DNA of 14,000 nt from DATJUF01 sp035524095 (GCA_035524095.1 DATKPK010000034.1:1-14000), one strand, 5' to 3'. Shown: positions 7,156-13,315, numbered from the stretch's first letter. The notes: a model not told the origin generated them from the letters alone. Program-made: numbers and translations.

Positions 7156-7641
7156 CTAGCTGCAGTGCTGGGCGTCTTGCGGGACCTCCACTGGCGTTAC
7201 CTTCAAGTGAGCCACGCCTTTATGCGTTATCCCTATTTTTTCTGCCGCCCGCTTCGATAGGTCCATACTGCGGCCGTGTACATAGGGGCCACAGTCGTTA
7301 ATTCGCACCTTTACCGACCGGCCATTTTCGGGGTTGGTCACCTTCACCACCGATCCGAGCGGCAGATTCGTTGAAGCCGCCGTCATACTGTTCGGGTTAA
7401 ACCTCTCGCCGGTTGCCGTAACGTGACCGCTCAAACCAGGGCCATACCATGACGCCTTTACGATCTTGGCGTGTGGCTGAGTTGGCGGCTGAGGGACCGG
7501 TACCGCCGCCAATGGTGGTGGATTCCTCGGTTCCGAGTTGAATTGATTGTTGCTGCATCCGCCGATAACCAACACCATCAAAACTTCAAAGATAAGAGAG
7601 ACCGTAACAAGTCTGAGCAATTTAAGCTGATAAAACCACAT
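7156..7641 (-). CDS. rlpA: RlpA-like double-psi beta-barrel lipoprotein
   Basis: RlpA proteins are outer-membrane lipoproteins that cut peptidoglycan lacking stem peptides at the septum or cell surface. The 161-residue protein has a signal peptide ending in the lipobox VIGGC (lipidated Cys29) and a proline-rich linker (about 39-57). A single double-psi beta-barrel domain follows: ASWYGPG (63-69), TATGERF (75-81), LPLGS, VTNPENGRSV, RINDCGP (113-119) and SMDLSKRAAEKIG. No SPOR domain follows. The start is the ATG at 7641, because AGAGG lies seven bases upstream (7649-7653 on the plus strand); the longer TTG start at 7665 has no such site. Two differences from usual family members: Ser90 stands where AAH normally has His, and Cys117 where INDRGP has Arg. 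Activity is therefore uncertain. The gene is opposite in direction to its neighbours. Confidence 0.9.
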   Translation of the reverse strand: MWFYQLKLLRLVTVSLIFEVLMVLVIGGCSNNQFNSEPRNPPPLAAVPVPQPPTQPHAKIVKASWYGPGLSGHVTATGERFNPNSMTAASTNLPLGSVVKVTNPENGRSVKVRINDCGPYVHGRSMDLSKRAAEKIGITHKGVAHLKVTPVEVPQDAQHCS

Positions 7642-7671
7642 TATAGAGCCTCTAAACCTAAACAATATCGC

Positions 7672-7711
7672 CTGAGCACGGTTGACGCATAGCTTCTTTT
7701 ATCGTGCTCAG
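7672..7711. promoter_or_regulatory. 9-bp dyad in the rlpA upstream region
   Basis: CTGAGCACG at 7672-7680 and its exact reverse complement CGTGCTCAG at 7703-7711 are 22 bases apart, so their centres are 31 bases apart, about three helix turns. The dyad lies 31 to 70 bases upstream of the rlpA ATG. It could be a paired operator or a leader hairpin; nothing in the sequence decides between them. Confidence 0.35.
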
Positions 7712-7820
7712 CGCTCTGTCGAGGCTTTAAAGCAACGCCAATGCCGCGTCCTTGACTTAAAAAACCCTAGCAACCAAGCGCTTTTTTGAATATCGAATAG
7801 CGATCGGCCACGGCGCGATT

Positions 7821-7829
7821 TGGTATAAT
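7821..7829 (+). promoter_or_regulatory. Extended -10 promoter for rpe (and possibly tRNA-Pro/plsY)
   Basis: TGGTATAAT matches the extended -10 consensus TGN-TATAAT exactly. No good -35 hexamer is present 17 bases upstream, as is common for extended -10 promoters. Transcription would start near 7836, giving a leader of roughly 120 bases before rpe. Confidence 0.6.
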
Positions 7830-7959
7830 TTACCGACCGCATTCGAAGCGCAGCCGGCCTCCGAAAGCCTTTCAATGCTGTTTTTGCTGGTTGTTCGCCG
7901 CATGTTTCGCCTAGCGTTGTCCTTTGCCTGACTGGGTTCAGCCTATTAATGTTTTGAAT

Positions 7960-8643
7960 GTGAGATTGAACCTGAGAATCGCCCCATCAATCCTCGCCGC
8001 TGATTTTGCCCGGCTCGGCGACGAGATCCGTCAAGTCGAAGCAGCTGGGGCCGATTCTATCCACTTCGACGTGATGGATGGTCACTTCGTGCCGAATTTA
8101 TCTATCGGCGTGCCCGTGATGGAGTCGGTGCGGAAGGTCACGCGCCTCCCACTCGACGCCCACCTAATGATCGAAACCCCTGAAAACTATGTGGGTGCAT
8201 TTATCAAGGCGGGCGCCAATTCGGTCACCGTTCATTCCGAGGTATGCGCCGACTTGGCCGCGATCGCCAGCCAGATCCATAGCCTGGGTGCGCGCGCGTC
8301 GATCGCGATTAATCCTGAAACGCCACCGGATAGGGTGCTGGCAGCAGCCGAACATTTCGACATGATTCTCGTGATGAGCGTGCATCCGGGATTTGGGGGC
8401 CAGAGCTTCATCCCCGAAAGCGTCGAGAAGCTGCGTTCCGTCCGCAATGAATTGAATCGGCGCGGCCTCAAGATCGATTTACAGGTTGACGGTGGCATCA
8501 AAATCGACAATATCGGACGCGTCGCAGCCGCAGGAGCCAACGTTCTTGTGTCAGGCTCCGGCATCTTCGGACATCACGATTATCACGCAATAATCGCTCG
8601 TATGCGGCACGAGATTAACGCCGCCCAGCCCTCTGTATCTTGA
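7960..8643 (+). CDS. rpe: Ribulose-phosphate 3-epimerase
   Basis: Rpe interconverts ribulose 5-phosphate and xylulose 5-phosphate in the pentose phosphate pathway. It is a TIM-barrel protein, here 227 residues from the chosen start. Family motifs are IAPSILAADF, HFDVMDGHFVPN with metal/catalytic His and Asp, DAHLM, the loop MSVHPGFGGQ, the catalytic Asp in QVDGGI, and the phosphate-binding SGSGIF. The start is not settled. The frame opens at TTG 7924, but family members begin only a few residues before IAPSIL, so GTG at 7960 or TTG at 7966 fits better; none has a clear Shine-Dalgarno. An extended -10 promoter lies at 7821-7829. The tRNA-Pro gene follows 95 bases after the stop. Identification is firm. 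Confidence 0.95.
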   Translation: MRLNLRIAPSILAADFARLGDEIRQVEAAGADSIHFDVMDGHFVPNLSIGVPVMESVRKVTRLPLDAHLMIETPENYVGAFIKAGANSVTVHSEVCADLAAIASQIHSLGARASIAINPETPPDRVLAAAEHFDMILVMSVHPGFGGQSFIPESVEKLRSVRNELNRRGLKIDLQVDGGIKIDNIGRVAAAGANVLVSGSGIFGHHDYHAIIARMRHEINAAQPSVS

Positions 8644-8738
8644 GCCTGGTTCCGGCGCGGCTCGCGTTGACTGGTCCACGATGCTATAGCTTTAGGTTCA
8701 GCGCGTTGACCCATGCGCTGCGTATCTTCTGCTTGAGT

Positions 8739-8816
8739 CGGGGTGTAGCTCAGCATGGCTAGAGCACTGCGTTCGGGACGCAGGGGTCGCTGGTTCAAAT
8801 CCAGTCACCCCGACCA
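8739..8816 (+). tRNA. tRNA-Pro (anticodon CGG)
   Basis: This is a complete 78-base cloverleaf. The acceptor stem CGGGGTG (8739-8745) pairs with CACCCCG (8806-8812), followed by discriminator A and an encoded CCA. The D stem GCTC/GAGC, the anticodon stem CTGCG/CGCAG with loop TTCGGGA (anticodon CGG at 8774-8776), and the T arm with TTCAAAT are all present. C1-G72 with A73 is the usual bacterial tRNA-Pro identity pattern. The plsY frame begins almost at once downstream, so processing of the tRNA 3' end may also create the plsY mRNA 5' end. Confidence 0.97.
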
Positions 8817-8843
8817 AACTGCTACTCGCGGACAAGGTTTCTG

Positions 8844-9446
8844 CTGCTTCTACTCCTGATAGTTTCGGCGTATTTGATCGGCTCGATTCCGGTGGGTCTG
8901 CTGGTCGGGCGTGTTCAAGGCTTCGACCCGCGCGCGGTCGGCTCCGGCAATATCGGGATGACCAATGTTGCCCGCGCCGGTGGCAAAGGCCCGGCTGCGA
9001 TGACTTTCGCCGGTGATGTCCTCAAAGGACTGCTTCCGGTTCTCATCGGACGCTTCGCCGGACTCAGTCACGCCGCCCTGACGCTGGTCGCCTTCGCCGC
9101 GTTCGCTGGCTCGATCGCGTCGATCTTTCTGAGCTTCGAAGGCGGCCGTGGAGTCTCAGCCGCACTCGGAATATGGCTCGGTCTGGCGCCGCTGCCGATT
9201 CTCTTTGTACTCGCGATTTTCGTCGCCTTCGTCGCAACTACCAGAATTGTCTCGCTGGCTTCGATCAGCGCAGCGATAGCCCTGCCACCCGCGGTCGCCG
9301 CCGCTCACTGCCCACGCAGTTATATCTTGCTCGCGATCGTTGTCTCGGCCCTCGTTCTCTTGCGCCATCGCGAGAATATCCAGCGCCTAATCGACGGTAG
9401 CGAACCAAAAATTGGTGCGCCGAAGACCCCCGCCACGAAAGCGTAG
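8844..9446 (+). CDS. plsY: Glycerol-3-phosphate acyltransferase PlsY (probable CTG start)
   Basis: PlsY is the inner-membrane enzyme that transfers an acyl group from acyl-phosphate to glycerol 3-phosphate, the first step of phospholipid synthesis. Motif 1 is GSGNIGMTNVAR, followed by GDVLKG; motif 2 is FEGGRGVS, with Arg where GGKG is usual; motif 3 is RHRENIQRLIDGSEPK. Several hydrophobic segments agree with the multi-helix topology. The start is unusual. The conserved first helix reads LLLLLIVSAYLIGSIPVG, but the first normal start codon is TTG at 8874, within AYLIGS, which would remove most of that helix. No in-frame ATG, GTG or TTG exists between the stop at 8760 and 8874. CTG at 8844 has AAGG six bases upstream and gives 200 residues, the normal length. 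The usual His before motif 2 is Ser (AGSIAS). Confidence 0.93.
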   Translation: MLLLLIVSAYLIGSIPVGLLVGRVQGFDPRAVGSGNIGMTNVARAGGKGPAAMTFAGDVLKGLLPVLIGRFAGLSHAALTLVAFAAFAGSIASIFLSFEGGRGVSAALGIWLGLAPLPILFVLAIFVAFVATTRIVSLASISAAIALPPAVAAAHCPRSYILLAIVVSALVLLRHRENIQRLIDGSEPKIGAPKTPATKA

Positions 9447-9622
9447 TGAGTCCAACCCTGACGCGCTTCTACTTTGCTGAGGATAACCACGAACTCCCAA
9501 GATTCGTGCGCGCGTTAACTGCTTGTGCCTATCGTGTAGCCGTTCGCCTATCCAATGAACATCCGCAAACAGGTTCTAACGGACAAAACCCTATCCAAGG
9601 GGCATTTTAGAAGGGATCAGCG

Positions 9623-9637
9623 TGGCATCGAGCTTGC
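9623..9637 (+). promoter_or_regulatory. Sigma-54 (RpoN) promoter for glnB
   Basis: TGGCATCGAGCTTGC matches the sigma-54 consensus TGGCAC-N5-TTGC, with the GG (-24) and GC (-12) dinucleotides separated by the required ten bases. It lies about 125 bases before the glnB ATG and points toward it. Nitrogen control of PII genes by sigma-54 and NtrC is well established in proteobacteria, which supports the call. Transcription would start near 9649. Confidence 0.7.
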
Positions 9638-9716
9638 GGAGAATCGCAGGGTGCGGCGAGCCGCGCACGGGGTACTTGCGCCAACCGCTCTATATCTGGA
9701 AAAGGTATCCGCAGGG

Positions 9717-9752
9717 GCGGGGTAGCTGGTGGCGTTCTTTTGCTACGCCCGC
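9717..9752 (+). promoter_or_regulatory. Leader hairpin next to the glnB ribosome-binding site
   Basis: GCGGGGTAGC (9717-9726) pairs with GCTACGCCCGC (9742-9752) over ten base pairs with one bulged G; the loop is 15 bases. The stem ends directly before the Shine-Dalgarno AGAGGAG (9753-9759), so it may affect translation start or mRNA stability. There is no U-run after it. Function is a guess. Confidence 0.35.
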
Positions 9753-9763
9753 AGAGGAGTCAC

Positions 9764-10102
9764 ATGAAGAAGGTTGAGGCGATCATAAAGCCGTTCAAGC
9801 TCGACGAGGTCAAAGAAGCTCTGTCGAGTATCGGTGTTCAAGGCCTCACTGTAAGCGAGGTTAAGGGGTTCGGCCGCCAAAAGGGCCATACCGAGCTGTA
9901 TCGCGGCGCGGAATATGTCGTCGATTTTCTCCCCAAGGTCAAACTCGAAATTATCGTCGCAGACGAGTTGGCCTCGCAGGTCGTCGAGACGATTGAGCGG
10001 GCCGCCCGCACTGGGCGTATCGGCGACGGCAAGATTTTCGTCATGCCGATGGAAGAGGTCGTGCGTATTCGGACTGGCGAGCGCGGTCCCAACGCGCTCT
10101 AA
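9764..10102 (+). CDS. glnB: Nitrogen regulatory protein P-II
   Basis: PII proteins are trimers that sense 2-oxoglutarate, ATP/ADP and, through uridylylation, glutamine. They control glutamine synthetase, NtrB and other targets. The 112-residue protein is exactly the usual length. It begins MKKVEAIIKPFKLDEVKEAL and has the T-loop GFGRQKGHTELYRGAEY with the modifiable Tyr51. The signature KLEIIVADE and the B-loop TGRIGDGKIF complete the nucleotide site. The start is the ATG at 9764, preceded by AGAGGAG four bases upstream; an in-frame TTG at 9740 is not needed. No glnA or amtB gene lies beside it. GlnB and GlnK cannot be separated by sequence alone, and the absence of amtB leans toward GlnB. 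A sigma-54 promoter lies upstream and a terminator downstream. Confidence 0.95.
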   Translation: MKKVEAIIKPFKLDEVKEALSSIGVQGLTVSEVKGFGRQKGHTELYRGAEYVVDFLPKVKLEIIVADELASQVVETIERAARTGRIGDGKIFVMPMEEVVRIRTGERGPNAL

Positions 10103-10123
10103 GCTGAACCTTTCCTTCCTTGG

Positions 10124-10159
10124 CTGGCGGCGATCGCGTTTCGCCGCCAGTCGTGTTTT
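10124..10159 (+). terminator. Probable terminator of glnB
   Basis: CTGGCGGCGA (10124-10133) and TCGCCGCCAG (10141-10150) form a perfect 10-bp stem with a seven-base loop, 21 bases after the glnB stop. The tail TCGTGTTTT is only modestly U-rich, so termination may be partial. Confidence 0.65.
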
Positions 10160-10345
10160 GCTGGCCATAACCATGGCCGACTAGCTGTAGCGGCCGCTTC
10201 AGCCATCAAAGACTCGACTCTCCGTCCCGGCCGATTAACCGAGCTCTTCCGGTCGGTGTGAGCCCGCCAAGGCGTGACGTGCCGTATGCGATTTAATTGC
10301 GCAGGACGGATAACCGAACGACTTCCTCCTTCGTCAGTTGACGAG

Positions 10346-10888
10346 ATGGCCGCCGGAATCACCAGAACAGCCTCGAGGATGGCGCAGGAATCAACTACCA
10401 CCGAGATGCTTTACGACGAGCATCACCGGCGGATCGGCCGCCTTTGCCTGATGCTGCTCGGCAATCCGGAGGACGCTCGCGACGTGGCGCAGGAGGTTTT
10501 TCTGAAGGCGCTTCAGCAGAGCCAGAACGCGGACGAGCCGCGTGATTGGTCTGCATGGCTGACGCGTGTCGCGATTAACGCCTGCCACGACCGGCGCCGT
10601 TCAGGATGGTGGAAATGGTGGCAACGCGATGGCCGCGAACTCAACGACGCCGACCTCATCGCCGCCGGCCCCGAGGAAGACGCGGTGCGCGCCCAACAAC
10701 GGGTCGCCATCTGGCGCGGGATGCGCACTCTCACCGAAGGCCAACGCGAGGTCTTCGTGCTCAGGCAAATCGAGGGATGGTCCACTCGCCAGACCGCCGA
10801 GGCTCTCAATCTCTCGGTCGAGAGCGTGAAACTGCATCTTTTTCGAGCGATGCGCCGGATGCGCAAAGCTCTGTGGAGCGAACGATGA
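10346..10888 (+). CDS. ECF-family RNA polymerase sigma factor
   Basis: This is a sigma-70 family factor of the extracytoplasmic-function (ECF) type. It has region 2 (MLYDEHHRRIGRLC ... NPEDARDVAQEVFLKAL) and region 4 (LTEGQREVFVLRQIEGWS, then the helix-turn-helix STRQTAEALNLSVESVKLHL and RAMRRMRKAL), and lacks regions 1 and 3. From the ATG at 10346 it has 180 residues. Other in-frame starts are GTG 10274, ATG 10286 and ATG 10379; none has a well-spaced Shine-Dalgarno, so the start is uncertain. The stop overlaps the next gene's ATG (ATGA at 10885-10888), the usual arrangement with a cognate anti-sigma factor. No clear own promoter was recognised upstream. Confidence 0.93.
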   Translation: MAAGITRTASRMAQESTTTEMLYDEHHRRIGRLCLMLLGNPEDARDVAQEVFLKALQQSQNADEPRDWSAWLTRVAINACHDRRRSGWWKWWQRDGRELNDADLIAAGPEEDAVRAQQRVAIWRGMRTLTEGQREVFVLRQIEGWSTRQTAEALNLSVESVKLHLFRAMRRMRKALWSER

Positions 10889-11511
10889 AAGGCTGCCTGG
10901 ACGAGGACCGGCTTCTCGCATTGATGCTCACCGAACCCGGCGACGACCCCACCGGCCGGGCCCATCTGACGCGATGCCGGACCTGCACGATCGCTTATCG
11001 CGAATTAGCCACCGATACCAAAGTGATCGCGCAAACGCTTAATGCCACTGCGCGGGCCGTAATGGCGACCCCAGCTCGCCCCGTCAGTCATGCTCGCGGC
11101 GAACAGGGCTGTCGTTTTCGCCATCGGCGGATTCTCATGACGGGTTCGGTGGCGGCCTGCGCGGGCGCGCTCGCCGCGGCTCTTCTACTGATGCTGCCCG
11201 CAGTACGTCGCCAAATCCACTCCAATAATTCGCGCTCAGCCGTCATGACGATGGCATCAAATACTGCTGTTGCAACCCGCGTATCAGCGGACACCGTGGT
11301 GGGCAGCGGCGACGCCATCACCTCGGCGGAATCGCCCTACATGCTCTGGCAGCCCTACCAAAGCGAGGTAATTATCACCGACCCTACCGAGGATATCGGT
11401 TATCACGAGGCGTTGGCCGGCACTTCCACCTATCAGGATTTGTTCTTCTGTGTCCCGCAGAGCGATGACGAAGGCAACACGGTCTGCGCCTCCTCGGCAG
11501 ATCAGGGCTAA
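10885..11511 (+). CDS. Membrane-spanning anti-sigma factor with zinc-binding motif
   Basis: This 208-residue protein is translationally coupled to the ECF sigma factor. Residues 27-34 read HLTRCRTC, the HxxxCxxC motif of zinc-binding anti-sigma (ZAS) factors, in a cytoplasmic N-terminal domain that would hold the sigma factor. One membrane helix follows at about 85-107 (TGSVAACAGALAAALLLML), then a periplasmic domain of about 100 residues. That domain is not recognised. It is rich in Ser, Thr and Ala and ends with two cysteines (189 and 201) that could form a disulphide or bind metal. The upstream His of some ZAS motifs was not assigned. The role is inferred from position, topology and motif. 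The next gene begins 29 bases later. Confidence 0.85.
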   Translation: MKGCLDEDRLLALMLTEPGDDPTGRAHLTRCRTCTIAYRELATDTKVIAQTLNATARAVMATPARPVSHARGEQGCRFRHRRILMTGSVAACAGALAAALLLMLPAVRRQIHSNNSRSAVMTMASNTAVATRVSADTVVGSGDAITSAESPYMLWQPYQSEVIITDPTEDIGYHEALAGTSTYQDLFFCVPQSDDEGNTVCASSADQG

Positions 11512-11540
11512 ACATGCGTTTCTATCAGGAAGGATCATCT

Positions 11541-12119
11541 ATGAGAGATTTCCGGGTGCAGCGGTGCCTCGTAATGATGGCGTTGATCGCCTGTTTGCTC
11601 GCGCTGTTCCCGCGTCCGGCCTCGAGCCAGATGATGGTGGGTCCTGAACCGGCCGAGATGATGGACAACGAGATGGCCGGTGGCCCCGACCTACCGCTCT
11701 TTCTGCGCAGCGCGAATCTGACACCAGAACAACACGCTCAGGTCAAAAAGATCTTCGACAGCAACCATCCGGCGTTCGCGCGGCTGTTCGACCAGATTCG
11801 TCAGCAGCGGCAGCAACTTGACGACCGGCTATTCGCGCCCGGCCCCGTCGATGAGGCGGTGGTAGAGAAAACCTCGCAATCGCTCGCGCAGCTTCAGGGC
11901 CAGCTAGCGGACCTGGAACTGAAGACGATGCTGCAAATTCGCACTCTGATGACGCCGGCTCAACTTAATCGTGTCGCCGACTTCCATCGCAGGCTCGAAA
12001 GCCTTCATCAGCAGATGCACGAATTGATGCAACAAAATACCCCATTAGGACCTATCGGCGGCCCGCCCGGTCCGCATCCTCCGGGACCGCCACCGATGGG
12101 TCCGCCCTCCGCCGATTAG
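11541..12119 (+). CDS. Spy/CpxP-like (LTXXQ) periplasmic protein
   Basis: This is a 192-residue secreted protein. A Sec signal peptide covers residues 1-29 (hydrophobic VMMALIACLLALF, likely cut after ASS). Helical repeats carry NLTPEQHAQVKKIF (59-72) and LMTPAQLNRVADFHRR (136-151), the LTxxQ pattern of Spy, CpxP, ZraP and the heavy-metal sensor CnrX. The helices are Gln- and Leu-rich and end in QQMHELM. The last 25 residues are a Pro/Gly tail (PGPHPPGPPPMGPP). The start is the ATG at 11541 because AGGAAGG lies seven bases upstream; an upstream in-frame ATG at 11514 would break the signal peptide pattern. Third gene of the sigma/anti-sigma operon, so it is likely the periplasmic sensor or chaperone of that switch. 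Confidence 0.82.
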   Translation: MRDFRVQRCLVMMALIACLLALFPRPASSQMMVGPEPAEMMDNEMAGGPDLPLFLRSANLTPEQHAQVKKIFDSNHPAFARLFDQIRQQRQQLDDRLFAPGPVDEAVVEKTSQSLAQLQGQLADLELKTMLQIRTLMTPAQLNRVADFHRRLESLHQQMHELMQQNTPLGPIGGPPGPHPPGPPPMGPPSAD

Positions 12120-12129
12120 CTCGTGGCTC

Positions 12130-12158
12130 CATCGAGCGATCTTCCTCCCCGCTCGATG
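12130..12158. terminator. Hairpin after the Spy-like gene
   Basis: CATCGAGCG (12130-12138) and CGCTCGATG (12150-12158) form a perfect 9-bp stem with an 11-base loop, ten bases after the stop at 12119. No U-run follows on the plus strand, so this may be a weak terminator or an mRNA-end stabiliser. Confidence 0.4.
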
Positions 12159-12159
12159 A

Positions 12160-12203
12160 CAAAACCGGCGGCACGAGAAGTCTCTCCTTCATGGCCGCCG
12201 GTT
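12160..12203 (-). terminator. Probable terminator of the lipoprotein gene
   Basis: AACCGGCGGC (12163-12172) and GCCGCCGGTT (12194-12203) form a perfect 10-bp stem. On the minus strand it is followed by a short U-run (TTTTG), 49 bases after the lipoprotein stop. It separates two converging genes and may work in both directions. Confidence 0.5.
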
Positions 12204-12251
12204 CCTTACCGACTCGATAAGCCGAGCCTTGTGATTTGGCGACGCTCCCCT

Positions 12252-12581
12252 TTAGTCCACGCTATCCTTCGCGACGTAACCAACCGTCCCCTGCATCGGG
12301 CCGCCGGTGATTTGGACCTCGGCCCCCTCATCGTCGGTCGAGATCACTTTAACCGGGGTCTGATCGTCAATTTTCTTCGCAACGAGGCCTTCGCCGAACC
12401 CGCCGATTACTCCGGCGGGGCCGCCCTGGTTCTGCAAGCCTTTGACCTTGTCGAAAGTAGCTTTGTCGGGATAGAGCGGAATCGTAGTGTCACCACCATG
12501 AGCGACGAGTTTATGGCCACATCCCGCGAGTACAATCACTCCGCCAACGATTAGTCCCTTTATCCAATTGCTCAAGCGCAC
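12252..12581 (-). CDS. Small lipoprotein, SH3-like C-terminal region
   Basis: This is a 109-residue predicted lipoprotein. A short basic start and hydrophobic stretch (GLIVGGVIVL) end in the lipobox VLAGC, with lipidated Cys21. After a Gly-rich middle (residues 50-65), the C-terminal half (PVKVISTDDEGAEVQI ... GTVGYVAKDSV) resembles a small SH3-type beta-barrel with a G-x-x-G-Y-V ending. That similarity is by eye only. The GTG start at 12581 is well supported by GGAGG seven bases upstream (12588-12592). A plus-strand frame overlapping it is a shadow: that frame has no signal and no ribosome site. The function is unknown; envelope location is the main inference. Upstream lie two dyad sequences that may regulate it. 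Confidence 0.78.
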   Translation of the reverse strand: MRLSNWIKGLIVGGVIVLAGCGHKLVAHGGDTTIPLYPDKATFDKVKGLQNQGGPAGVIGGFGEGLVAKKIDDQTPVKVISTDDEGAEVQITGGPMQGTVGYVAKDSVD

Positions 12582-12607
12582 GACGATTCCTCCGCCGCCG
12601 ATTATGC

Positions 12608-12617
12608 GTCACGTGAC
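12608..12617. promoter_or_regulatory. Palindrome GTCACGTGAC upstream of the lipoprotein gene
   Basis: A perfect 10-bp palindrome 27 bases upstream of the lipoprotein GTG. It shares the TCACG/CGTGA half-site with the dyad at 12651-12666. Candidate operator; no factor can be named. Confidence 0.35.
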
Positions 12618-12650
12618 TCCGCCTTTGAAGGCGCCAGTGGAGCCAGGTGG

Positions 12651-12666
12651 TTTCACGCTCGTGAAA
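12651..12666. promoter_or_regulatory. Dyad TTTCACG-CT-CGTGAAA between divergent genes
   Basis: Perfect 7-bp arms with a two-base centre, typical in size for a dimeric repressor site. It lies between the lipoprotein (minus, start 12581) and the phosphoesterase (plus, start 12776) and could control either. Confidence 0.4.
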
Positions 12667-12775
12667 TAGAACTCTTCAATTTCGTCTCCAGCCAAAAATT
12701 CATGCCAAATTTGATGCGGCCCAAGGCGCATGATACCGTTTACGGTGTTCCCCAAACCGCTGAAAGCCGCCGCGA

Positions 12776-13315
12776 ATGCGCATTGGACTAATCTCTGACA
12801 CCCATATCCCCGAGGCCTGCGAGCATCTGCCCGCTGCAGTCTTCGACGTATTGAGCGGGGTCGATTTGGTGATGCATGCCGGTGATGTCTACGTTAATCG
12901 GGTGCTCGACGAGCTCTCGACGATCGCTCCGGTGATAGCTGCAATCGGCAACGGTGATGAAGGCCTCGATGGCCATCGCTTCAAACTCGACGACAGCGAT
13001 GACCGCGTGAAGATGGCGCATCTGGTTGAGCTGAACGGGGTGCGTATCGGCCTCGCTCACGCCTTGCCGACGCCCGACGAGACATCCGATCGTGTCTTTC
13101 AGAATGCGATGCGGTCCCATTTCGGCGGACCCGTCGACGTGCTCGTGATGGGCCATAGCCATCTTGAAGGCATCACGCGTTTTGGAACGACTCTCGTAGT
13201 GAATCCTGGCAGTGCGACTTTGCCGCGCAATCTCGTTGATGTTCCCGGCACTGTGGCGATTCTCGAAATCGCGGCCGGTGGCCAGGTCGCCGCCGAAATC
13301 GTCCGGCTCGGCTGA
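12776..13315 (+). CDS. YfcE/MJ0936-like metallophosphoesterase
   Basis: This 179-residue protein belongs to the calcineurin-like phosphoesterase superfamily, YfcE/MJ0936 group, two-metal enzymes that split phosphodiesters in vitro. Metal ligands can be placed: Asp8 and His10 (SDTH), Asp37 (HAGDV), Asn59 (GNGD, Asp61), His95 (LAHAL), His127 and His129 (GHSH), followed by NPGSATLPR. Length is typical. The GN[HC]D block reads GNGD, and the usual GHG is AHA, with the ligand His kept. The ATG at 12776 fits the family start (MRIGLISDTH), though no strong Shine-Dalgarno is seen. The physiological substrate is unknown. glyS follows 52 bases after the stop and may be co-transcribed. Confidence 0.92.
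   Translation: MRIGLISDTHIPEACEHLPAAVFDVLSGVDLVMHAGDVYVNRVLDELSTIAPVIAAIGNGDEGLDGHRFKLDDSDDRVKMAHLVELNGVRIGLAHALPTPDETSDRVFQNAMRSHFGGPVDVLVMGHSHLEGITRFGTTLVVNPGSATLPRNLVDVPGTVAILEIAAGGQVAAEIVRLG

Larger units (their letters stand above)
7642..7959. other. Divergent intergenic region between rlpA and rpe
   Basis: About 318 bases without a convincing gene, richer in A and T than the flanks. It holds the rlpA ribosome-binding site, a 9-bp dyad at 7672-7711, a TTGACT at 7752-7757 with no -10 at the right distance, and an extended -10 element at 7821-7829 facing rpe. The leader from that promoter to rpe would be about 120 bases; no known riboswitch was recognised in it. Confidence 0.6.
9447..9763. 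other. Intergenic region between plsY and glnB
   Basis: 317 bases with no gene seen on either strand. The first 170 bases show nothing recognisable; no plsY terminator was found. A sigma-54-type promoter lies at 9623-9637 and a hairpin at 9717-9752 just before the glnB ribosome-binding site. No clear paired NtrC site was found upstream of the promoter. Confidence 0.6.

Noticed and set aside
7752..7780. TTGACT as the -35 of an rpe promoter
   Set aside because: No -10-like hexamer lies 16-18 bases downstream; the extended -10 at 7821-7829 is too far away to pair with it.
8667..8696. TTGACT ... TATAGC/TTTAGG as a tRNA-Pro promoter
   Set aside because: TATAGC is only 12 bases from the -35, and the hexamers at 17-18 bases match poorly; too weak to list as a feature.
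9740..9763. Upstream TTG start for glnB
   Set aside because: PII proteins start with MKK(V/I)EAIIKPF; the ATG at 9764 has its own ribosome-binding site and gives exactly 112 residues.
12123..12554. 143-codon plus-strand frame
   Set aside because: It is antisense to the lipoprotein gene, which has a lipobox and a strong ribosome-binding site; the plus frame has neither and crosses two hairpins.
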